A DNA stretch of 64,000 nucleotides, from positions 1,079,001 through 1,143,000 of the forward strand of contig NZ_CP060704.1 of assembly GCF_014353015.1 (NCBI RefSeq), written 5' to 3'. The translations under genes were made by a program, and so were the position numbers. A model generated the notes under the pieces. It was not told the DNA's origin, made no database searches, and saw only the letters and a list, made by a program, of their open reading frames with translations. Shown here one piece after another: positions 9,168 through 19,823 of this stretch (the first letter of the stretch is position 1; every line of letters begins with the position of its first letter). The DNA comes from Chitinimonas koreensis (lineage in GTDB: Bacteria > Pseudomonadota > Gammaproteobacteria > Burkholderiales > Chitinimonadaceae).

Positions 9168-9227
9168 TCGCGCGCCGGTTGGGCTGCGCTGCGCTCAGTC
9201 CAACCTGGGTGCTGTAGGCGCGTTCCC

Positions 9228-9297
9228 GTAGGAGCGGCTTCAGTCGCGAATGGTGGGCGCATCTCTTTCAGCCATTCGCGGCTGAAGCCGCTCCTAC
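9228..9297. repeat. REP-like inverted repeat, family GTAGGAGCGGCTTCAG
   Basis: Two head-to-head copies of GTAGGAGCGGCTTCAG(T/C)CGCGAA facing each other (9228-9250 and 9275-9297), which can form a long cruciform. The same family occurs at 11941-12007, 22683-22716, 22814-22882 and 39980-40047. It matches the REP/REPIN-type intergenic repeats common in high-GC proteobacteria. Confidence 0.85.
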
Positions 9298-9338
9298 GAC
9301 ACCTTTGCATCGCACCGCGGCGTGAAAAGGATGCGGCC

Positions 9339-9520
9339 CACCCTCTCCCACCGGGAGAGGGCAGGGTGAGGGAGCGGCGGTTGAGTCGGGGCTGCCGGTT
9401 CCAGCGCGCTTCTTATCGGCACCGGAAAGCGTGTTGCCGGCATCCGCAGCGATGGGTCGAACCGTCGCGCCCTCACCCTGCGCCGGGCGCCCCCGACCCC
9501 GCTCCCGGAGGGGCTTTAAC
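9339..9520. repeat. Dispersed CCCTCTCCC palindromes
   Basis: Contains CCACCCTCTCCCACCGGGAGAGGGCAGGGTGAGG at 9339-9372 and a partial inverted copy (CCCTCACCCTGCGCCGG) near 9470. This is another intergenic repeat family seen throughout the window. No gene recognised between 9168 and 9541. Confidence 0.6.
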
Positions 9521-9541
9521 CCCCTGCTCCCGCTTCAAACT

Positions 9542-10321
9542 TCACATCCAATCAGGCGCGCCGTACTTGGCCAGGATCGCCTTCAGCCGCCCATCCTTCC
9601 GCATCGCCTGCATCCCCTCCGCCAGCAGCCTGGCGTACTCGCGCGCCTTGGGGTTGCGCGGCGAGAAGGCGATGTAGAGGCCGGCGCTGCCGCTGTTCTT
9701 CTCGCAGCCGGCCTCCTTGACCTCGCTGCCGATCTTCTTGCTGGCCAGCGTATAGAGCAGCACCGCGCGGTCGTCGACCAGCACGTCGAGCCGCTTCCTG
9801 GCCAGCTTCTCCAGGTTGCGGTCGAGCGCGTCCTCGCCGGTCACCGGCTGGGCCACGCCGGGGTTGGACTTGAAGAAGCCGTCGAGCGCCAGGCCGTAGG
9901 AGTAGTCCTGGATGGTGCCGACCTTGAGCCCGGCCAGCGAGGCCGGCCCGGCGTATTGCCAGGCGCTGTCGCGCGGGGCGAGGAAGCAGTTGATCGAGCG
10001 GCCCAGCGACTGCGGCGTCGGCACCAGCTTGTATTCGACGATCTCCTGGTCGCTGGCGCCGGCCACCGCCACGATCCTGCCGTCGCGCGCCTCGGCCAGC
10101 GCGCGGCTCCAGTTGAGGCTCTGGTAGTCCACCGTGTGGCCGGCCGCGCCGAACACCGCCTGGGCGATCTCGATCATGTAGCCCGGCCGGGCGTTGCCCG
10201 GCGCGCAGTTGTACGGGCACCACGGGTCGGCGCGGATGCTGATGGTGTCGGCGCGCGCTTCGGTGGCGGCCAGGGCCAGCGCGCCGGCGAGCGCGACGGT
10301 GAACAGGATGGCGTGGTGCAT
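9542..10321 (-). CDS. Periplasmic amino-acid-type solute-binding protein
   Basis: A 259-residue periplasmic binding protein of the SBP_bac_3 (polar amino acid, PAAT) family. The signal peptide MHHAILFTVALAGALALAATEARA is clear. The mature domain shows IRADPWCPYNC, GYMIEIAQAVFGAAG, the hinge motif GTIQDYSYG, and a C-terminal MRKDGRLKAILAKYGAPDW. There are no permease or ATPase genes next to it, so it may work with a distant transporter or as a stand-alone sensor or scavenger. A second divergent member is encoded at 50498. It lies downstream of the MocR gene on the same strand (77 bp gap). Confidence 0.88.
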   Translation of the reverse strand: MHHAILFTVALAGALALAATEARADTISIRADPWCPYNCAPGNARPGYMIEIAQAVFGAAGHTVDYQSLNWSRALAEARDGRIVAVAGASDQEIVEYKLVPTPQSLGRSINCFLAPRDSAWQYAGPASLAGLKVGTIQDYSYGLALDGFFKSNPGVAQPVTGEDALDRNLEKLARKRLDVLVDDRAVLLYTLASKKIGSEVKEAGCEKNSGSAGLYIAFSPRNPKAREYARLLAEGMQAMRKDGRLKAILAKYGAPDWM

Positions 10322-10398
10322 GGCGTCCCTCGTGGATCGATCGTCTTCATTGTCAGCAATTGCGCCGGCGAATTCACCCCGGCCGGCATTGCCGGTCG

Positions 10399-11781
10399 TC
10401 AGCGACCGGCCTGGTCGGCCAGCCAGCCGTACAGCCGGCTGTCGTCGGCCCAGGCGGCGTTGAAGCGGAAATGCCGGCTGGCCTCGCCACCGGGCAGGTA
10501 GAAGCGGCCCGGCGCCAGCGCGATGCCGGCCGCGGCTGCGGCGGCGGTGAGCCGTTCGGCATCGAGCCCGCTCGGCGCCTCGGCCCACAGGAACAGGCCG
10601 CCGGCCGGCCGGTGGAACACCTGCCAGCCGAGCTCGGCCAGCCTGCCGCAGACGCGCGCCTGCGCTTCGCCGAGCCGCTCGCGCAGGCGGTCGAGATGGC
10701 CGCGGTGGTGGCCGTCGCCGAGCATCGCCAGCGCGGCCGATTCCATGATCTCCGAGCCGGTCAGGCCCGAGCTCATCTTGAGCTGGCTGGCGCGCGCCAC
10801 GGTGGCGGCGTCGGCCGCCAGGTAGCCGACCCGCAGCGCCGGCGACATCGTCTTGGAAAAGCTGCCGAGGTAGATCACGCGCTCCAGGCCGTCGAGGCTG
10901 GCCAGCGTCGGCGCCGGCGTCGCCACCAGGTCGGCGAACGGGTCGTCCTCGATCACGCGGAAGTCGTGCCGCTCGGCCAGCTTGAGCACCTGATGCGCCA
11001 CCGCGGCGGTGGTGCTGGTGCCGGTCGGGTTGTGCAGCGCGCTGGTGGTGAAGAAGGCGACCGTCCGGTGTTCGGCCGCCAGCCGGGCCAGCGCGGCCGG
11101 GTCCGGGCCCTGCGCGGTGCGCGGCACGCCGTGGAGGCGCGCGCCGTGGGCGAGCAGCGCGGCGATCAGGGTCGAGTAGCCGGGCGCGTCGATCAGCACC
11201 GCGTCGCCCGGCCGCACCAGCAGCCGCAGCGCCAGGTCCAGCCCCTGGCTGGCGCCGTGGGTGAGCACGATGCGCTCGGCCGGCGCCTCGATGCCGCGCA
11301 GCGCCAGCCGCCATTGCAGGTGGGCGCGCAATGCCGGCAGGCCCTGCGGATGGCCGTAGCGGGTGAGCAGCTCGCCCGGCGCCTTGGCCAGTTGGCGTAG
11401 CGCGGCGCGCACGCCGTCCTCGTACAGCCAGTCGGGCGGCAGCCAGCCGCCGCCGGCCTGCAGCTGCAGGCCGCTGTCCTCGTAGACGCGCTGCAAGAGC
11501 CAGCTGTCGTCGACCGGCGCGCGCGGCGCCGGCTCGGCCGCCGTGCGGCGCGGCGCGACGAAATAGCCGCGCGCGCGCTGGGCGCCGATCCAGCCGGCCG
11601 CCACCAGCCGGTTGTAAGCCTCGGCCACGGTGAACGGGCTGACGCCGACCGCCTGGGCCAGCCCGCGCACCGACGGCAGGCGGGCGCCCTCGGCCAGCAC
11701 GCCGCGCTCGATCTTGGCGACGACGCCGGCGACGATCTGCTCGGTCAGCGGGGTGGCAGCGGTGGGGTCGAGCTGGAGCAT
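10399..11781 (-). CDS. MocR-type GntR regulator with aminotransferase domain
   Basis: Transcriptional regulator with an N-terminal GntR winged helix (about residues 10-75: PLTEQIVAGVV, LPSVRGLAQAVGVSPFTVAEAYNRL) fused to a fold-type I aminotransferase-like domain. The PLP-lysine context is YLGSFSKTMSPALRVGY, with HNPTGTS and EDDPFADL as family motifs. MocR proteins sense PLP or a PLP-amine adduct and control neighbouring amine or amino-acid genes. Here the nearest divergent target is the omega-aminotransferase/mmsA pair at 12178, which makes it a good candidate regulator of beta-alanine or related amine use. The start at 11781 (MLQLDPTAA) fits family length; an in-frame ATG 18 codons upstream exists. 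Confidence 0.9.
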   Translation of the reverse strand: MLQLDPTAATPLTEQIVAGVVAKIERGVLAEGARLPSVRGLAQAVGVSPFTVAEAYNRLVAAGWIGAQRARGYFVAPRRTAAEPAPRAPVDDSWLLQRVYEDSGLQLQAGGGWLPPDWLYEDGVRAALRQLAKAPGELLTRYGHPQGLPALRAHLQWRLALRGIEAPAERIVLTHGASQGLDLALRLLVRPGDAVLIDAPGYSTLIAALLAHGARLHGVPRTAQGPDPAALARLAAEHRTVAFFTTSALHNPTGTSTTAAVAHQVLKLAERHDFRVIEDDPFADLVATPAPTLASLDGLERVIYLGSFSKTMSPALRVGYLAADAATVARASQLKMSSGLTGSEIMESAALAMLGDGHHRGHLDRLRERLGEAQARVCGRLAELGWQVFHRPAGGLFLWAEAPSGLDAERLTAAAAAAGIALAPGRFYLPGGEASRHFRFNAAWADDSRLYGWLADQAGR

Positions 11782-12177
11782 GCGGTCTTTCGTGAATGGG
11801 CCGATCCGGACTGCATCGGCTAGGTCGGCAATCATTCCGGCTGCGGCCTAGCTTGCGTCATGGTCGGAATGAATTCCGACCTGCATGGCCAAGCGCGCGG
11901 CCTCGAATTCTCCATCGCGGCGGAGGCCGGGGGCGAGACGCAGGAGCGGCTTCAGCCGCGAATGGCTGGGGCGGAGCCGTCCCTTTCGCGGCCGAAGCCG
12001 CTCCTACGGCAGCGCTCGGGAACTGTATCGGGGTTCGGTCCAGTACATCGAGCTGGCGGAATGCTGTCCATGTATATGGCGATTCTACTCGGCCATGGCC
12101 GATACTGCGCCCATCCCGCGTATCGGCAGCCCGCCCGGACCAGTACGCCAACCGATACAGATGACCCGGAGACGACG
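11782..12177. promoter_or_regulatory. Divergent control region with REP-like repeat
   Basis: About 400 bp between the MocR gene and the aminotransferase. It contains CATGGTCGGAATGAATTCCGACC (11859-11881), an 8-bp-arm palindrome GGTCGGAAT/ATTCCGACC that could be a regulator operator. The REP-like inverted repeat lies at 11941-12007. MocR operators are usually direct or inverted short repeats near such promoters, but the assignment is inference. Confidence 0.4.
11941..12007. repeat. REP-like inverted repeat
   Basis: Inverted arms CAGGAGCGGCTTCAGCCGCGAA and TTCGCGGCCGAAGCCGCTCCTA. Same family as 9228-9297. Confidence 0.8.
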
Positions 12178-13505
12178 ATGGACCTCAGCCCCGCCGACAA
12201 CCTGAACGCCTACTGGATGCCGTTCACCCACAACCGCTACTTCAAGCAGCACCACGAGCGCCGCCAGCTGGCGCGCGCCGAGGGCAGCTACTACTGGACC
12301 ACCGAGGGCGACAAGCTGTACGACGCGCTGTCCGGCCTGTGGTGCTGCGGCCTGGGCCATCGCCACCCGAAGATCGTCGAGGCGGTGAAGCGCCAGCTCG
12401 ACGTGCTCGACTACGGCACCGCCTTCCAGATGGGCACGCCGCAGGTGTTCAAGCTGGCCGAGCGGATCGCCGAGCAGGCGCCCGAGGGCTTCGAGCACGT
12501 GTTCTTCTGCAATTCGGGCTCCGAGGCGGTCGATACCGCGCTGAAGATGGCGCTGGCCTACCACCGCGCCCGCGGCGAGGCGCACCGCACCCGCTTCATC
12601 GGCCGCGAGAAGGGCTACCACGGCGTCGGCTTCGGCGGCATCTCGGTCGGCGGCATGGTGGCCAACCGCAAGATGTTCGCCGCCGGCATGCTGAACGGCG
12701 TCGACCACCTGCCGCACACCCACAACCTCAAGGAAATGGCCTTCTCGCGCGGCGAGCCGCAGTGGGGCGCCCACCTGGCCGACGAGCTGGAGCGCCTGGT
12801 GGCGCTGCACGACGCCTCGACCATCGCCGCGGTCATCGTCGAGCCGATGCAGGGCTCGGCCGGCGTGATCGTGCCGCCGGCCGGCTACCTCAAGCGGCTG
12901 CGCGAGATCTGCTCCAAGCACGGCATCCTGCTGATCTTCGACGAGGTGATCTGCGGTTTCGGCCGCATGGGCATGCCGTTCGCATCGCAGTACTACGGCG
13001 TGACGCCGGACCTGATCACCTTCGCCAAGGGCGTCAACAACGGCCTGGTGCCGATGGCGGCGTGATCGCCACCCGGCAGATCCACGACGTGTTCATGACC
13101 GGCCCGGACCACATGGTCGAGTTCTTCCACGGCTACACCTACTCGGGCCATGCGCTGGCGGTGGCCGCCGCCCACGCCACGCTCGACGTGATCGCCGAGG
13201 AAGGCATCTACGAGCGGGTGAACGCGCTGTCGCCGGTGCTGGAAGAGGCGGTGCACGGCCTCAAGGGCGAGGATGGCGTGATCGACGTGCGCAACTGCCG
13301 GCTGGCCGCCGCGGTCGAGCTGGCGCCCTACGAGGGCAAGCCGGGCCTGCGCGCGATCCGGGTGTTCGAGGAGGCGCTCAAGCGCGGCGTGCTGTTCCGC
13401 TTCACCGGCGACATCCTGGCGATGGGGCCGACCTTCGTCTCGACGCCGGAGGAGATCGGCCGCATGACCGAGGTGCTGCGCGAGTCGATCCGCGCGGCGG
13501 GTTGA
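12178..13505 (+). CDS. Beta-alanine--pyruvate aminotransferase (frameshifted as read)
   Basis: Class III omega-amino acid:pyruvate aminotransferase, moving the amino group of beta-alanine (or a related omega-amino acid) to pyruvate and producing malonate semialdehyde. Visible are the N-terminal YWMPFTHNRYFK, NSGSEAVDTALKMALAYHR, GYHGVGFGGISVGG, IFDEVICGFGR (PLP Asp) and TFAKGVNNG (PLP lysine K284). As read, a stop follows LVPMAA at 13063-13065. Adding one G to the GG at 13056-13057 continues the frame as LVPMGGVIATRQIHDVF to 13505, giving 442 residues, the expected size. It lies upstream of mmsA, which takes the product onward. Confidence 0.88.
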
Positions 13506-13562
13506 GGCGGGCTGGCTGCTCTGAGAAAGGCGCTTGAGCTGTTCACTGCGTCTCGAATTGAA

Positions 13563-13735
13563 CTGACCCACCCTCTCCCTCCGGGAGAGGGCAGGGTGAG
13601 GGGGCGCCGGTTCAGGCACGGCTGCCGGTTCCAGCGTGCTGCGGTCAGCATGCTGTTGTCGGCGCCGACAGTGATTAGCTGAACCGCCGCTCCCTCACCC
13701 CAACCCCTCTCCCGGTGGGAGAGGGCTTAAAACAA
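13563..13735. repeat. Inverted pair of CCCTCTCCC repeats
   Basis: CCACCCTCTCCCTCCGGGAGAGGGCAGGGTGAGG at 13567-13600 and its inverted partner CTCCCTCACCCCAACCCCTCTCCCGGTGGGAGAGG at 13690-13724 flank about 90 bp. The pair can fold back. It sits between the aminotransferase and mmsA. Confidence 0.7.
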
Positions 13736-13747
13736 GGACACCCCAAC

Positions 13748-15250
<1,503 letters not shown>

Positions 15251-15270
15251 TCGCGCCGCGATCGGCGACG

Positions 15271-15302
15271 ACGCGCCCCGGCTTTGCCGGGCGTTGTCTT
15301 TT
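15271..15302 (+). terminator. Probable terminator after mmsA
   Basis: The hairpin CCCCGGC-TTT-GCCGGG(C) at 15276-15291 is followed by GTTGTCTTTT. The T tract is imperfect. Confidence 0.5.
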
Positions 15303-15457
15303 CTGCGTCTCGATCGCGCTGTTGCATCGGCGCCTATGCCGGCCGCCGGCTGGCGCGGCGGCCGCGCGGCCTGTGGCATGCTCTGCCGCCGGCGCCCTGG
15401 CGCCCGTCGCGGCCGAACCGGCCGGCGATGCCCGACCCGAATCCACCGGAGCCCCGC

Positions 15458-16372
15458 ATGACCCGTCACCGCCTCGCCAGCGCCCTGGCCTGCCTCGCCA
15501 TCGCCCTGCCGGCCGCCGCCGCTTCGCCCAGCCCGGCCGACATCATCAAGCAGTCCAAGCCGGCCGACTGGCGGCCGCTCGATCCGCAGAACACGGTGGT
15601 GATGGAGGTGAACGGCAGCCCGGTGGTGTTCGAACTGGCGCCGCGCTTCGCCCCGCGCCACGCCGCCAACGTCCGCAAGCTGGTGCAGGGCGGCTATTTC
15701 AGCGGCCTGGCGGTGATCCGGGTGCAGGACAACTTCGTCGCCCAGTGGGGCGATCCGAACGAAGAGAGCGAAGACAAGAGCAAGCTGCGCCCGCTCGGCG
15801 CGGCCGAGGCCAAGCTGCCGGCCGAGTTCTCGATTCCCTACCAGGGCCTGCCGATCGCGCGGCTCAGCGGCGCCGACGGCTATGCGCCGGTCACCGGCTT
15901 CGTCGACGGCCTGCCGGTGGCGGCCGATCCCAAGCGCAACCGCGCCTGGATTCCGCACTGCTACGGCGTGATCGGCGCCGGCCGCGGCGACACCGTCGAC
16001 AGCAGCAACGGCAGCAGCCTGTACGCCATCATCGGCCAGTCGCCGCGCGCGCTCGACCTCAACATCACGGTGGTCGGCCGGGTGCTCAAGGGCATGGAGG
16101 CGCTGTCGTCGCTGCCGCGCGGCGGCGGCGCGATGGGCTTCTACGACAAGCCCGAGCAGAACGTGCCGCTGGGCAAGGTGCGGTTGCTGGCCGACATCCC
16201 GCCGGCCGAGCGGCCCGCCTTCGAGGTGATGCGCACCGACACCGCCACCTGGCGCGCGCTGGCCGAGGCGCGCCGGCATGCGAGCGGCGACTGGTACGTG
16301 CATAGCGCCGAGCACGTCAACGTGTGCAACGTCAGCGTGCCGACGCGGCCGCTGGCGCAGCCGGCGAGTTGA
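15458..16372 (+). CDS. Periplasmic cyclophilin-type peptidyl-prolyl isomerase
   Basis: A 304-residue exported cyclophilin. The signal peptide MTRHRLASALACLAIALPAAAA starts at the ATG 15458, so upstream in-frame ATGs were rejected. The cyclophilin core runs from about residue 45 (NTVVMEVNGSPVVFELAPRFAPRHAANVRKLVQGGYF) through FYDKPE and includes LYAIIGQSPRALD. An insertion GDPNEESEDKSKLRPLGAAEAKLPAEF marks the larger periplasmic subgroup. It probably assists folding of exported proteins. Other family members with this N-terminal extension have no known specific client. Confidence 0.88.
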   Translation: MTRHRLASALACLAIALPAAAASPSPADIIKQSKPADWRPLDPQNTVVMEVNGSPVVFELAPRFAPRHAANVRKLVQGGYFSGLAVIRVQDNFVAQWGDPNEESEDKSKLRPLGAAEAKLPAEFSIPYQGLPIARLSGADGYAPVTGFVDGLPVAADPKRNRAWIPHCYGVIGAGRGDTVDSSNGSSLYAIIGQSPRALDLNITVVGRVLKGMEALSSLPRGGGAMGFYDKPEQNVPLGKVRLLADIPPAERPAFEVMRTDTATWRALAEARRHASGDWYVHSAEHVNVCNVSVPTRPLAQPAS

Positions 16373-16410
16373 GCGGGCGTAGGCGGGTATTGCCCGACCG
16401 TTGAATGACC

Positions 16411-16443
16411 TAACCCTTCTCCCGCGAGCGGGAGAAGGGTTTA
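16411..16443 (+). terminator. Hairpin downstream of the isomerase gene
   Basis: A 13-bp stem AACCCTTCTCCCGC / GGGAGAAGGGTT with a short GAGC loop, ending in TTTA. It may act as a terminator, but the sequence also belongs to the dispersed CTCTCCC-type repeats. Confidence 0.45.
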
Positions 16444-16643
16444 TGGCGCCGGCGCATCTAGGGGATTAAGGGGATGAGTCCCTTCTTCTCTACCGGGAAG
16501 ACGACCGGGAAAGCCCTCCAAGGAAACTACGACGGGTTCTCGCACCTTTCGCAGCTCCGGCTCTTCCCGTCCCAGACCGCACCGCCAGGCTGTAACGTGA
16601 TTGCGGTCCGCCGCGATGGCCGGGCGGCGCCAAGCTCCGTACC

Positions 16644-18347
16644 ATGGCGGATTGGTCCGTCCGCCCCAAGTTGCCCATGTATTCCCTGCTCGACCAACTG
16701 CTGCCCCCCGAGCCGATGCGGCGTCTCTTGATGTCCGCCTCGGAATTGCTCGACACCCATCCCGGCCAGTTGCTGGAATTGGCCGACGAGGCGCTGGCCG
16801 CCTGCCGCGAGGCGGGCGACGCGCCGGGCCAGCTGCAGGCCGCCTACTGGCGCGCGCTGGCGCTGCGCTTCCTGGGCGACTGCGCGGCCGCGATCGAGAC
16901 CCTGCACGCGGCGCGCCAGCTGGCGACGGCCACCGAGGACCGCGAGGGCATGGTGCTGATCCAGCTCGGCTACGGCCGCGTCTCGACCGCCACCGGGCTG
17001 TACGACGCCGCGCTCGAATTCCTCACCCGCGCCGCCCGCCTGGCGCGCGCCGCGCTGCCGCCCGATCACCCGGTGCTGCTCGATATCGAGCGCGGCTTCT
17101 GCATCCTCAAGTCGCGCGTCGGCCACCACGTCGAGGCCGTGCAGGAATACCTCGAACTGGCCGAGCGCTATCTCGAACGCGACCAGCTGCGCGACGCCGC
17201 CTACTGCTTCAACAACGCCGGCAACAACTGCTCGCGGATGCTCGACTACGAGCAGGCGCTGCGCTGCTACGCACGCGCCGAGGCGCTGATCCGCCAGAGC
17301 GGCGACTGGCCGCTGCTGCTGGCGGTGCTGCGCAGCAACCGCGCCACCCCGCTGCGGGCGCTGGGCCGCGACGACGAGGCGCTGCGCGGCCTGCTCGAAT
17401 CGCTGCCGGTGCTGATGCTGGCCGGCCAGCGTTCGAGCGAGATCGACACCCGGCTCAAGCTCGGCCGGCTGTATGCCGAGTCCGGCGACGTCGCGGGCGG
17501 CGAGCTGCTGCTGCGGCGCGCGCTGGAGCTGGCCGACGAGAGCGGCTTCACGCCGCTGCGGATGGAGATCCACGAAGAACTGGCGCGTTGCGGCAAGCAG
17601 CGCGGCGACTACGCCGGCGCGCTCGAGCACACCGAGGCGGCGATCGCGCTGCGCGGCGACATGTCGATCAAGGAGGCGGCCGACCGGCTCGAGCGTGCCT
17701 CCACGCTGCGCGAGCTGGAGCGTGCGCTGCAGGCGGTCGACGACGAGCGCAGCCGCCGCATCGAGGCCGAGGCGTCGAACTCGCAGCTCAAGCTCTTGGC
17801 CGATGCGCTGGCCGAGTCGTCGCGGCAGCAGAACCGGCTGGTCGAGGCGCTGCGGCGCGAGAGCCAGACCGATGCGCTGACCGGCGTGGCCAACCGCCGC
17901 CAGCTCGAGGCGAGGCTGACCGAGGAACATGCGCGCGCGCGCCGCTACGGCCGGCCGCTGTCGCTGCTGTTCATCGACATCGACCATTTCAAGCGTATCA
18001 ACGACCGCCATTCGCACCTGGTCGGCGACTCCGTACTGCGTGCGCTGGCCGCGCTGGCGGTCGACGTGCTGCGCCAGAACGACCTGATCGGCCGCTATGG
18101 CGGCGAGGAATTCGTGGTGCTGCTGCCCGAGACCGCGGCGGCCGGCGCCCGGCTGGTCGGCGACAAGCTGCGGCTGACGGTATCCGGCTACCACTGGGAC
18201 GCGATCGCGCCGGGGTTGGCAGTGACCATCAGCATCGGCGTGGCCGAGCTGGCGCCGGACGAGGCGATGGAGCCGTGGCTGGGGCGCGGCGATGCGGCCT
18301 TGTACCGGGCCAAGCAGGGCGGGCGGAATCGGGTGGAGCTGGCCTGA
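16644..18347 (+). CDS. TPR-repeat diguanylate cyclase (GGDEF)
   Basis: A 567-residue protein with an N-terminal TPR-like helical array (about residues 30-350; repeats such as YWRALALRFLGDCAAAIETL and QALRCYARAEALI), a coiled-coil linker (about 350-410) and a GGDEF domain (about 410-567). The signature RYGGEEF (G486 onward) is intact, and an inhibitory I-site RxxD (RQND) lies five residues before it, so the enzyme is predicted to make cyclic-di-GMP with product feedback. There is no signal peptide or membrane segment; it is cytoplasmic. The TPR array presumably mediates protein contacts. Start ATG 16644 or 16677; the former is used. A terminator follows. Confidence 0.92.
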   Translation: MADWSVRPKLPMYSLLDQLLPPEPMRRLLMSASELLDTHPGQLLELADEALAACREAGDAPGQLQAAYWRALALRFLGDCAAAIETLHAARQLATATEDREGMVLIQLGYGRVSTATGLYDAALEFLTRAARLARAALPPDHPVLLDIERGFCILKSRVGHHVEAVQEYLELAERYLERDQLRDAAYCFNNAGNNCSRMLDYEQALRCYARAEALIRQSGDWPLLLAVLRSNRATPLRALGRDDEALRGLLESLPVLMLAGQRSSEIDTRLKLGRLYAESGDVAGGELLLRRALELADESGFTPLRMEIHEELARCGKQRGDYAGALEHTEAAIALRGDMSIKEAADRLERASTLRELERALQAVDDERSRRIEAEASNSQLKLLADALAESSRQQNRLVEALRRESQTDALTGVANRRQLEARLTEEHARARRYGRPLSLLFIDIDHFKRINDRHSHLVGDSVLRALAALAVDVLRQNDLIGRYGGEEFVVLLPETAAAGARLVGDKLRLTVSGYHWDAIAPGLAVTISIGVAELAPDEAMEPWLGRGDAALYRAKQGGRNRVELA

Positions 18348-18370
18348 GGGCTGGTGCTTGCTTCTTGCCG

Positions 18371-18401
18371 AAAAGCCGACCTCCGGGTCGGCTTTCGTTT
18401 T
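18371..18401 (+). terminator. Intrinsic terminator of the GGDEF gene
   Basis: A 9-bp stem AAAGCCGAC / GTCGGCTTT with loop CTCCGG, followed by CGTTTTA. Confidence 0.85.
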
Positions 18402-18511
18402 ATTCGGAACGCGATTGGATTGCGATTGGGCCGCGGTGGCAGTTCGGGTTGCTGCCATGTCGGGTAATGATCAGACGGTCGAGCCTGACGCGATCCTGCC
18501 CCCTCCCCCCG

Positions 18512-19033
18512 GGAGAGGGCAGGGTGAGGGAGCGACGGTGGGGTACGCACTGCCCGCAGTGATTCGGCTGAACCGTTGCTCCCTCACCCCAACCCCTCTC
18601 CCGGAGGGAGAGGGGCTTAACACCGTCAGCTTCGTCACGGGCTGGACTGCAAGCTCAGGCTTACCGGGCTTTCCGATGAACTGACGGAGGGGCGTTGCGC
18701 GACCTTACCCTCTCCCTCTGGGAGAGGGCAGGGTGAGGGAGCGACGGTGGAGTAGGCACTGCCCGCAGTGATTCGGCTGAACCGTCGCTTCCTCACCCCC
18801 ACCCCTCTCCCGGAGGGAGAGGGCTTAACACCGTCAGCTTCGTCACGGGCTGGACTGCAAGCTCAGGCTTACCGGGCTTTCTGATGAACTGACGGAGGGG
18901 CGTTGCGCGACCTTACCCTCTCCCTCCGGGAGAGGGCAGGGTGAGGGAGCGACGGTGGAGTACGCACTGCCCGCAGTGATTCGGCTGAACCGTCGCACCC
19001 TCACCCAACCCCTCTCCCGGAGGGAGAGGCGCT
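18512..19033. repeat. Tandem array of a ~208-bp unit (about 2.5 copies)
   Basis: Three consecutive copies start at 18512, 18721 and 18929 (periods 209 and 208); the third is cut short at about 19033. Each unit runs GGAGAGGGCAGGGTGAGGGAGCGACGG ... GCACTGCCCGCAGTGATTCGGCTGAACCG ... CCCTCTCCCGGAGGGAGAGG ... CTTAACACCGTCAGCTTCGTCACGG ... TGAACTGACGGAGGGGCGTTGCGCGACC. Copies differ by only a few substitutions, so the duplication is recent. There is no coding potential; it fills the convergent space between the GGDEF and PfpI genes. Confidence 0.9.
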
Positions 19034-19046
19034 GAATCCGCCCGGC

Positions 19047-19795
19047 TCAACCCGCCAGCATCCCCGCGAACTCCTCCGCCAGTCGATGCACATCCCCGGC
19101 CAGCGCGCCGACACATAGTTGCCGTCGCGCACCACGAAGCCCAGCTCGAGCCGTTCCGGGCTGTCGCGCCGCAGCGCCGTCGGGCCGCTGACGAAGTCCT
19201 CGGGCCGCGCCAGCACCGCCGTCACCTCGTCCTGCACCGTCTGCGGATAGGTGCGGTAGTAATCGCCGAGCCAGGCCCGCGTCAGCCACCAGGCCGCCAG
19301 CTCCTGCTGCGCCAACAGGCCGGTGGTGCGGCGGCCGTACAGCACCGAACGCCCGTCGGCGCCGCGTGCGCGCGACACCACCAGCACGCCGTGGCAGACC
19401 GCGCCGACCGGCCTGCCGCGGGCGAAGCTGTCGGCTACCGCCGCCTGCAGCAGCGGCGATTCGAGGTAGGGCCGCATGCCCGGCGCGTGGCCGCCGGGCA
19501 GCAGCAGGCCGTCGTAGTCGAGCGCGGCGATGTCGGCCCAGGCGATCGGCTGCCTGAAGGCGGCGCTCTCCACCATCGCCGCATGGGCGCGGCGGGCGTT
19601 GGCGTCGGCGCGCAGGATGGGCTTCAGCGGGCCGAGGCGATTGCCGTCGAGCATGCGCGGATCGGCCTGGGCCGGGCGGCCGTCGGGCGTGGCGAACAGT
19701 ACGCGGTGGCCGCGCGCGGCGAGCGTCTGCCAGGGGACCGCGGTCTCGGTCGGGTCGAAGTCGGTGCTCGGCAGCGGGATCAGTACGGTGGCCAT
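19047..19795 (-). CDS. DJ-1/PfpI-family protein (frameshifted near C-terminus)
   Basis: A 249-residue type 1 glutamine-amidotransferase-like domain protein of the DJ-1/PfpI superfamily. Visible are the start MATVLIPLPSTDFDPTE, LLLPGGHAPGMRPYL, and the nucleophile elbow GAVCHGVLV. Family members are small-molecule hydratases, glyoxalases or chaperones; no specific activity can be assigned. As read, the C-terminus goes out of frame at WPGM. Adding one C to the CCCC at 19094-19097 restores WPGDVHRLAEEFAGMLAG and a stop at 19047-19049. It is adjacent to nnr on the same strand (28 bp gap) and possibly co-transcribed. Confidence 0.82.
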
Positions 19796-19823
19796 CGGAT
19801 GTCCTCGGAATGAAGCATGCGTG

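Noticed and set aside
18512..19033. CRISPR array
   Set aside because: The repeats are 208 bp with no unique spacers; this is a tandem duplication of intergenic palindromes.
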